Source of the DNA: Treponema sp.
GTDB taxonomy: Bacteria > Spirochaetota > Spirochaetia > Treponematales > Breznakiellaceae
Length of the DNA stretch: 35,511 nt
Assembly: GCA_031286095.1 (NCBI GenBank)
Contig: JAITUY010000058.1
Coordinates: 1 to 35,511 of the forward strand
Direction: 5' to 3'
Part shown: positions 29,140-35,511 of the stretch, piece after piece
How the letters are laid out: each line of letters starts with the position of its first letter
How positions within the stretch are numbered: position 1 is the stretch's first letter
Program-made: the position numbers and the translations under genes
Notes under the pieces: model-generated
The model's input: only the letters and a program-made list of their open reading frames with translations
What the model was told of the DNA's origin: nothing
The model's database searches: none

Positions 29140-29313
29140 ATGATGTTAATAAAAATAAAAAACAAAGCTGGAGAAAGCTTACTGGATACTGCAAAGTTAA
29201 ATTCTTCAAAAGGGAGAAACGAATACTATTACAATGATTTAGGAAAAGGGAATAAATTTGAGTTGGTAGACGGCAGTAATGATCAGAAAAAAAATAACGT
29301 TAAGAAAAGATGA
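29140..29313 (+). CDS. 57-aa basic/Asn-rich small protein, unknown
   Basis: ATG preceded by AAGGAG; MMLIKIKNKAGESLLDTAKLNSSKGRNEYYYNDLGKGNKFELVDGSNDQKKNNVKKR. Confidence 0.5.
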   Translation: MMLIKIKNKAGESLLDTAKLNSSKGRNEYYYNDLGKGNKFELVDGSNDQKKNNVKKR

Positions 29314-29357
29314 TGAACACCTCCGCAGAGTGCGTGTGCATTAGACACAACGGGTGG

Positions 29358-29391
29358 TGTCAGAAAAGTTTGAAAAACTTGTTCTGGCACA
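29358..29391. repeat. TGTCAGAA-AAGTTT-AAACTT-TTCTGGCA hairpin (copy b)
   Basis: tgtcagaaaagtttgaaaaacttgttctggca, related to 12923-12956. Confidence 0.7.
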
Positions 29392-29654
29392 TTTTCTAAT
29401 ATCGTACTTTCGTAATATCTCGTAGAAATATGAGAAAACACAAGGGCTGTCCGAGAGTAACCATCTTCTTGGATAGCCCAGAGTACAGCGGTATTGCCGT
29501 TTTGTGATGTATATATTTTATATTGGTTAAATACAAAATTTTTATCTGGTACAGAACCGCCCTAAATGTATCGGATATGTCCGGAAATAATTTTTTACCA
29601 CAAACCTCATGAACCAATACGAACAGAAGAAATATATCGTTCTGACTGTAACTG

Positions 29655-29783
29655 AAGTTTTTTGCGCCCGATAAGGAAAAATGCGAAGCGTTTCTACGGG
29701 CGCAAAAAAATGTGGCTACACAAGACCGTACAGAGGGCAAAGCCCGAACACGGTTTGTGTAGCCCGAGCCGCCGAAGGCGGCG
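29655..29783. repeat. Composite three-hairpin structured segment (distinct from main family)
   Basis: TTTTTTGCGCCCG...CGGGCGCAAAAAA, GGCTACACAAGACCGT...ACGGTTTGTGTAGCC, GCCGCCGAAGGCGGC in tandem. Confidence 0.7.
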
Positions 29784-29833
29784 GTATTTCTCAATCCCTC
29801 ATCAAAAGTTTCAAGATAATACACCGTGCTTCT

Positions 29834-30046
29834 TTATACCAGTCTGGTTATTTCAACTTTGATATACCATGACACATTTGCCGTAACAAATGAGCCGTTA
29901 CTTACAGCCGTCTCTCCTGATACCATGCCAGTTTGGGAATAATAGCTTTCAACTTCTTTATATATAAAATCAAAATCTATTCCCGCTTTTATTTCTTCTA
30001 GCAAATTATTCCATGGCATCAAGTCTTCCATGCCATGTATGGGCAT
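29834..30046 (-). pseudogene. Possible transposase N-terminal fragment (IS1182-like)
   Basis: LMPWNNLLEEIKAGIDFDFIYKEVESYYSQTG resembles N-terminal motif of IS1182-type transposases; frame ends early. Confidence 0.45.
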
Positions 30047-30122
30047 ATTTATTATTACTTTGTCAATAAGTCCTTTTTAGGATAGGCTCGTTATGGACTA
30101 AATTATTGAATAAAACTAAATA

Positions 30123-30257
30123 AAGTTGTTCAGAAACTTCAGTTTCTGAACAACTTTATATAAAAAACGCGGTTTTGTCGAACTTTAGTTCGCAGGCTTA
30201 TAGCCTGAAAAACCGCAAGACTTGTGAGACAACCAACCGGGTTATCGAACAAGTCCA
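30123..30257 (-). repeat. Dispersed hairpin element copy 12 (subfamily A, long-arm variant)
   Basis: AAGTTGTTCAGAAACTTCAGTTTCTGAACAACTT...GCGGTTTTGTCGAACTTTAGTTCGCAGGCTTATAGCCTGAAAAACCGC...GTTATCGAACAAGTCCA. Confidence 0.95.
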
Positions 30258-30269
30258 ATGTAAAAACTA

Positions 30270-31697
30270 TCAATAAAAAAATGTTTCTAAAAATTTATAA
30301 AACCATAAATCGTCATTATAATTATCCAGCAAGAATTTTTTTTCTTTATATTCAAGTAATGTTTGCCTATAATCCAATTCATGTAAGTTACCACGCTCAA
30401 ACAATACTTTTAAATCTTCCGATAAAGCAAGTTCATTATCTACAATGACAGAAAGATGATTTATGTCTGTTTCTAATAATTGTATCATCGCATTGTTTTT
30501 TGCTTTTTCCGTTTCTTTTTCCATTTGTATTTTTTTTGATAATGAATTTAATGCGTTTTCTGTTATTCGTTGTTCTAAACGGTATTTTTTATTTACAGGA
30601 GAAAAAAAACTTGACAAATTGATACTTAAATTTATACTCCAATTGTTTAATTCATTGTCGTTAAAATTTTCTTTTTTCCATGATTCATTAAGAGCGTTAC
30701 TTTCTTGAATAGGTAACAAAAACGACGAGCCAAACTCAAGTTTTATAAAAGGCGCGCTGTTTTGTAACGTAATAAGTTTTTCAATTTGCAACCTGTTCTT
30801 TTGAAATTCATATCCTGTTTGTTCAAGATGAATAACGCCGTTTTTATCTAATCCCAAAAAAACACTTAACCAAATATCATCAGTTAAATCAATCAGGTTC
30901 TCATTACTAATTGTTTCAATCTGTACTCCTGTCCTTTGATACAACTCGTTACTTAACGCCATAATGTTCTGTTCGGAATTAAAAAGCGCCTGTTCATATT
31001 CCCATTTGTCCTTTCGTATATTTTGAAATTCACGTATCGAAATTATACCATCATAAAGTGATTGTCTATATGCCATTATCATATCGTCATAAAGCGCAAT
31101 TTTCTCTCGCAACATAAATATACTTCTTTCTGTCTTTCGTAAATCTATATATGCTTTTATACAAGAATATAAATTGTTTTTCATTGATATATTGTATTCA
31201 GTTTTTGCTATCGCGGTTTGCAGGGAAGCTCCGCTTTTATAAGGATTTATTCTTGTATACAACCACCAGGGGTTTAATGATTGTTCGATACCTATTTTTC
31301 CTTGAATATTTTGAGTAAATCCCCATTTTTGCAATTCCGTCATTCCCCGGTTTATTCCATAACCTACACTAAAATCAAAAGTTGACCCGGTATAAAAAGG
31401 TAAAGAAAAATTAAGACTTGTAGTATCCGACGTTGCCAAATCATCAAAAGCATCTTTTTTATAAGGATATACTAAATCATTGCCTATAATAATTGACGGT
31501 CTCCACCATTGTAAATAATAGTAACGCTGATCAAGCAATGCCAAATCATAAGTTCTTTTGGCGTTTACCATTCCTTTTTCTAAAGATAAGGATTCTAAAA
31601 TATTTTTCAAGGTGTTTTGTTGATCAAGTGAAAATAACGGTACTGTAATAAACAATAGTGAATATAAAAAAAGATAATAATTTTTAATTTTCTTCAT
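30270..31697 (-). CDS. TolC-family outer membrane efflux protein
   Basis: Signal peptide, coiled-coil TolC-like repeats; 3' gene of the export operon. Confidence 0.8.
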   Translation of the reverse strand: MKKIKNYYLFLYSLLFITVPLFSLDQQNTLKNILESLSLEKGMVNAKRTYDLALLDQRYYYLQWWRPSIIIGNDLVYPYKKDAFDDLATSDTTSLNFSLPFYTGSTFDFSVGYGINRGMTELQKWGFTQNIQGKIGIEQSLNPWWLYTRINPYKSGASLQTAIAKTEYNISMKNNLYSCIKAYIDLRKTERSIFMLREKIALYDDMIMAYRQSLYDGIISIREFQNIRKDKWEYEQALFNSEQNIMALSNELYQRTGVQIETISNENLIDLTDDIWLSVFLGLDKNGVIHLEQTGYEFQKNRLQIEKLITLQNSAPFIKLEFGSSFLLPIQESNALNESWKKENFNDNELNNWSINLSINLSSFFSPVNKKYRLEQRITENALNSLSKKIQMEKETEKAKNNAMIQLLETDINHLSVIVDNELALSEDLKVLFERGNLHELDYRQTLLEYKEKKFLLDNYNDDLWFYKFLETFFY

Positions 31698-32883
31698 TTA
31701 ACACCTTTTTTGTATAATCTTCGTTTATAAAATCAAGTTTTTTTAAAATCATTCTTAAAATAGTATCACGGTCTATCACTATTCGTCCTGTAGCCCCTAT
31801 ACCTACGCGAAGATACATTTTTTCTCCCTCTCTTGAAATAAGCCACGGTTCTTTTATTTTTGCCTCAACAATAAAGTACGGCGTTGCATCTTGTACGATA
31901 TTGTAATCCGCAGGGATCAAGTTTATCTCCGCTTCAATTTTACCGTATTTTGACGGCGGCAAACCTGGAAATCTTAAAACTGCTTTTTGCCCTGTTTTAA
32001 CTCTTGCAATGTATGCAGGTTCTATATAAAGCTCAGCTTTCAATCCTGTTTCATTGTCAGGAACAATTGTTAGTATTTCTTCGCATGGAACAATGTAATC
32101 GCCTATATTGAGTTTGCGAAGTTCATTTATTCTTCCTGAAATAGGAGAATAAATAGTACCGTTTCTTATATTACGATCTAAATCTGCCATTCTTCGTTCT
32201 AAATTTTCTTTACTTTGAATTAGATTTTCTAATATATCTTTCGTTTCTGTTGCTTTACTGTTTTTCCATAATGCAAATTGTAATTCAGTACGTTCCAAAT
32301 CTCCTTTCATATCATCAATTTTTTGTTTTACTAATAACATTTCAGGAGTATTTTTTTCTGTTTCCAATTTCTTTCGCATTTCATCAATTTGTAATGATTG
32401 CCGTCTATTTTCAAGTATATATTTTTCAGAATGTAAATAAGCTTCCTCATTATTTTTTGAGACAGTATTAGTATTTCGTTTTATTGTTTCAATTAATGCG
32501 GTATAAATATAAATATTATTTTTTATTCTTTCCATGAGTTCTTTTGAATTTTGAAGTTCCAGAAAATCGGCAGAAGTATCAAGTTTAAATAGTAAATCAC
32601 CTTTTTTTACATATTCATTATGAATATAATTTTTTTGTTGTATTTGTCCTCCTGTTAGCGGTTTAATTATTGAGATTGTTTCTATAGGGCGTAAAAAGAC
32701 AGTTGCTTTTACTATTTCGTCCATTTTTGCAATAGAAGCCCAAATTAAAGCGACAACTAATACGCAGGTAATTATAAATATAAACATTTTAACCGCAGGA
32801 GATGGTTTTGTCATAAAAAATTGATAACCAAGTTGAAATTCTTCTAAATTTGAAAATTTTATCATATAACTGTTTCTTCCCAT
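31684..32883 (-). CDS. HlyD-family membrane fusion protein
   Basis: N-terminal TM, VKKGDLLFKLDTS, GTIYSPISGRINELRKLNIGDYIVPCEEILTIVPD. Confidence 0.88.
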   Translation of the reverse strand: MGRNSYMIKFSNLEEFQLGYQFFMTKPSPAVKMFIFIITCVLVVALIWASIAKMDEIVKATVFLRPIETISIIKPLTGGQIQQKNYIHNEYVKKGDLLFKLDTSADFLELQNSKELMERIKNNIYIYTALIETIKRNTNTVSKNNEEAYLHSEKYILENRRQSLQIDEMRKKLETEKNTPEMLLVKQKIDDMKGDLERTELQFALWKNSKATETKDILENLIQSKENLERRMADLDRNIRNGTIYSPISGRINELRKLNIGDYIVPCEEILTIVPDNETGLKAELYIEPAYIARVKTGQKAVLRFPGLPPSKYGKIEAEINLIPADYNIVQDATPYFIVEAKIKEPWLISREGEKMYLRVGIGATGRIVIDRDTILRMILKKLDFINEDYTKKVLNEEN

Positions 32884-35024
32884 AATTTTTTATACAAACC
32901 TTTTCTTGCAAGCAATTCTTTATGATTTCCATATTCAACGATATTTCCCTTGTCCATAACAAAAATAACATCGCAGTTTTGTATTGTGGTTAGCCGATGA
33001 GCGATAATTATCGCAGTTATATTTCCCCGTAATCTTTCAATTGCCTTATGAATATTACGTTCACTGATAGTGTCAAGATTACTTGTTGCTTCATCTAAAA
33101 TAATTATATCGTGATTTTCAAGCAAAGCTCGCGCCAACGCCAACCGCTGTTTTTCTCCTCCTGATAAAGTTGACCCCTGTTCGCTTAATTTTGTTTCGTA
33201 CTGTTCCGGTAATAAGTTTATAAATTCGTGGGCGTCCGCTTTTTTTGCCGCTTCTATAATTTTATCCATTGAAGCGTCGGGGTTACCTAAAGCTATATTT
33301 TCAGCAATAGTTCCCGCATATAAATATACGTCTTGTGGAACATATCCTATCCGTGTCCGTAAGGCTGTCGCATTAATAAAACGCAAATCATATTCGTCAA
33401 TAGAGACAGTTCCCTTTTCCGGTTCATAAAACTTGAGTAATAATTTAATAAGTGTTGTTTTGCCACAACCGGATGGGCCGACAAATGCCGCCCATTGTCC
33501 TTTTTTTATTTTAAATGACAAATCTGTATATATTGGCGATCTCATACCATATTTAAAAAAAACATTTTTAAACTCAATATCGCCTTCTAACTCTGATGGT
33601 TCTATAAGTTTTAACTCTTCGGACTGTTCAATTTTCATTTCAAGAATTTCACTGACTCTTTCTGCGGCAACAGAAGCTTCTTGTATTTGCGGCTGAATGT
33701 TTATCATACGAAATAATGGTCCGGTAAAATATGATAACAATGCATTAAAACTTAAAAGCGTTCCAAAACTAAAAGTATCTTTAATAATTCCGCTACTGCC
33801 TACCCAAAATATTATAATAGTGGTAAGCCCATTTATTAATCCTGCAAAAAAACGTTGCCAAATACCGAGCCGTGATGTTTTCCATCCTGTCCATACAGTT
33901 TTCATTTGCTTTTCTTCATAAATTTTTCCAATGTTTTTCTCTGCATTAAACGCTTTTATAGTATATGCGCCTTTTATCGCCTCAACTAACATTGAATTAA
34001 CTTCAGCTTCTTGTTTTCTCAATTTCCCGTAGTAATCTCTAAAAAGTTTTGAGAAAAATAAAATAATTATGCTCATAAAAAAAACATTGGCAATTGATAT
34101 AGCAAATAAAGTGCCGTTTATTTTAAAGAGAATTGGTCCAACAATAACAATTAACACGGTATCAAAAATTAAAGACAATGCCGTACCGGAAAGCATTTCT
34201 CTTATCCTGGAAGTATCATTCAATCTTGACAGTATTTCACCTGTTTTTCGGGAATCAAAAAAGGAAAGCTGTAATTTAAAAATATGCGTAATATAAGAGA
34301 AATTGAGTTGTATATCCGTTTTAAATGAAAAATAATTAATTAGTATGCTTCTTAACCCTTCAAAAATAGATTGGATAACTGTAATAAGTATGACTCCGAT
34401 AGACAACGCTGTTAATGTAAATGCGGCTTTTGATATGATTATTTCGTCCATTACGTATTTATAGTAATTTGATGTTATAATACCAAATATAATTAGAACA
34501 GACGACGACAAGCTTACAATGATTAAATTTCTCCCGTGTGGTAAAATTAAAGGAAGATATTTAAATAAATTATTTTTTTGATTCTTTTCCGCAACAAAAT
34601 TTGTGGAAGGTGATAAAAACAATACATAACCAGTCCATATTTTTAGAAAATCTGAACGGTTTAATTTATATTTACCTCTTGAAAAATCAGGGTCCCATAT
34701 TGTTAATTTTTTTTTACTAATATTCGTTACAATAACATAATGGTCTAACATTTTGTTATCATAGGGTATTTGTACATGGGCTATAAAAGGAAATATAATT
34801 TTTTGATCTAAAGTAGAATCTTTAACTTCTCCACGCATTGCGTTTGCGGTAAATCCAATATTTTCAGCGGCATTTTTCATTCCGGCTAGATTTGTACCAA
34901 TAAGGTCTGTTTTGCAAAACTCACGCACTTTACCAATGGTAATAAATAAATTATAATGCGAGGCAACCATTGCAATACAAGCGGGACCGCAGTCTGTTTC
35001 ATCTAGTTGTCGATAATATTTCAT
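32862..35024 (-). CDS. Peptidase C39-domain ABC exporter (bacteriocin/RiPP or T1SS type)
   Basis: QLDETDCGPACIAMVA, LDHYVIV, WDPD catalytic elements; GPSGCGKTT, LSGGEKQR, IIILDEATSNLD. Confidence 0.95.
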   Translation of the reverse strand: MKYYRQLDETDCGPACIAMVASHYNLFITIGKVREFCKTDLIGTNLAGMKNAAENIGFTANAMRGEVKDSTLDQKIIFPFIAHVQIPYDNKMLDHYVIVTNISKKKLTIWDPDFSRGKYKLNRSDFLKIWTGYVLFLSPSTNFVAEKNQKNNLFKYLPLILPHGRNLIIVSLSSSVLIIFGIITSNYYKYVMDEIIISKAAFTLTALSIGVILITVIQSIFEGLRSILINYFSFKTDIQLNFSYITHIFKLQLSFFDSRKTGEILSRLNDTSRIREMLSGTALSLIFDTVLIVIVGPILFKINGTLFAISIANVFFMSIIILFFSKLFRDYYGKLRKQEAEVNSMLVEAIKGAYTIKAFNAEKNIGKIYEEKQMKTVWTGWKTSRLGIWQRFFAGLINGLTTIIIFWVGSSGIIKDTFSFGTLLSFNALLSYFTGPLFRMINIQPQIQEASVAAERVSEILEMKIEQSEELKLIEPSELEGDIEFKNVFFKYGMRSPIYTDLSFKIKKGQWAAFVGPSGCGKTTLIKLLLKFYEPEKGTVSIDEYDLRFINATALRTRIGYVPQDVYLYAGTIAENIALGNPDASMDKIIEAAKKADAHEFINLLPEQYETKLSEQGSTLSGGEKQRLALARALLENHDIIILDEATSNLDTISERNIHKAIERLRGNITAIIIAHRLTTIQNCDVIFVMDKGNIVEYGNHKELLARKGLYKKLWEETVI

Positions 35025-35066
35025 TCTTTTGTTCTCTCATTGTTTTTCCAAAAATCCTAATGGAAT

Positions 35067-35112
35067 TGCCAACTGCCCAATAGTTAGCTTTTGGGCAGTT
35101 GATTGGTAATTT
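35067..35112. terminator. Hairpin upstream of the exporter operon
   Basis: CCAACTGCCCAATAGTTAGCTTTTGGGCAGTTG; 11-bp stem. Confidence 0.5.
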
Positions 35113-35150
35113 CCAAAAACAAGCTTCTAAAAAGTTTCTTTTCCTTTTAT

Positions 35151-35272
35151 TGGACTTGTTCGACAACCCGGTTGGTTGTCTCACAAGTCTTGCGGTTTTT
35201 CAGGCTAAAGCCTTACAAAACCGCGTTTTTTAATATGAAGTTGTTCAGAAACTGAAGTTTCTGAATAACTCT
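35151..35272 (+). repeat. Dispersed hairpin element copy 13 (subfamily A, short arm)
   Basis: TA|TTGGACTTGTTCGACAACCCGGTTGGTTGTCTCACAAGTC...AAAACCGCGTTTTTT...GAATAACTC|TA. Confidence 0.96.
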
Positions 35273-35320
35273 ATATATGTTTTCGTATGAAAACAACAGT
35301 TTTGATAAGGAGTTGTATTA

Positions 35321-35407
35321 ATGAAAAAACTCAATAACACAGCCAACAAGATGTGTGGAAATCAATTTTTTTTTTTTTTCACGAACCGCATGAACTTTTA
35401 CTCCTAA
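35321..35407 (+). CDS. Small ORF interrupted by a T14 tract; candidate peptide gene read in another frame downstream
   Basis: AAGGAG then ATG; MKKLNNTANKMCGNQFFFFFTNRMNFYS*; with one extra T: ...FFFFFHEPHELLLLSHSLLDTVSKVRQRGNKEARQGKGGGNDESKQAAI... open to window end. Confidence 0.45.
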   Translation: MKKLNNTANKMCGNQFFFFFTNRMNFYS

Positions 35408-35511
35408 GTCATTCGTTATTAGACACTGTTAGCAAAGTTAGACAAAGAGGAAATAAAGAGGCAAGACAAGGGAAGGGAGGGGGAAATGATGAATCAAAAC
35501 AAGCGGCTATA

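Noticed and set aside
29396-29824. 142-aa minus-strand ORF
   Set aside because: Spans several strong hairpins and IS-like remnants; no recognisable motif, likely non-coding.
148-35272. CRISPR array
   Set aside because: The repeated units are 90-150 bp, separated by kilobases, in both orientations, and have no short direct repeats with uniform spacers; no cas-like ORFs seen.
148-35272. Treating the hairpin elements purely as ordinary terminators
   Set aside because: Sequence identity between distant copies, TA-flanked ends, the gene-splitting copy 8 and modular mosaics require mobility or amplification, not independent terminators.
1-35511. tRNA or rRNA genes
   Set aside because: No cloverleaf with conserved T-loop GTTCRANYC context or rRNA-like segments found by eye; a tRNAscan/Infernal run would be needed for certainty.

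Overview
The window looks like a Treponema-like spirochaete chromosome segment; this rests on the fliL-fliM-fliY order and general gene content, and no taxonomic search was run. Ordinary genes on both strands: two PLP-dependent C-S lyases, a DUF362 protein with a YraQ/SO_0444-type permease, a Cache chemoreceptor and a Cache hybrid kinase, fliL-fliM-fliY, two acyl-CoA synthetases, an XRE-cupin regulator, dtd, galE, an M20 peptidase, a DinG-like helicase, and a C39-peptidase ABC/HlyD/TolC export operon. The main unexplained signal is a dense dispersed family (13 copies, one of them degenerate, plus fragments) of modular, multi-hairpin, non-coding elements of about 90-150 bp. The ends have the form TA|WTGGACTTGTTCG...GAACAACTC|TA, with imperfect terminal inverted repeats. 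One copy splits a gene that can be restored in frame by excising the element with a single TA. A decayed IS630-family transposase in the window carries a degenerate version of the element's right end. Most copies lie just downstream of stop codons, largely in one orientation, and contain a terminator-like hairpin plus T-tract. They therefore look like IS630-derived MITEs that may act as portable 3' ends. Secondary signals are a ~215-bp inverted repeat pair bracketing 3.6 kb, an attC-like cassette, a T14 tract interrupting a small ORF next to the exporter, and several smaller structured repeats.
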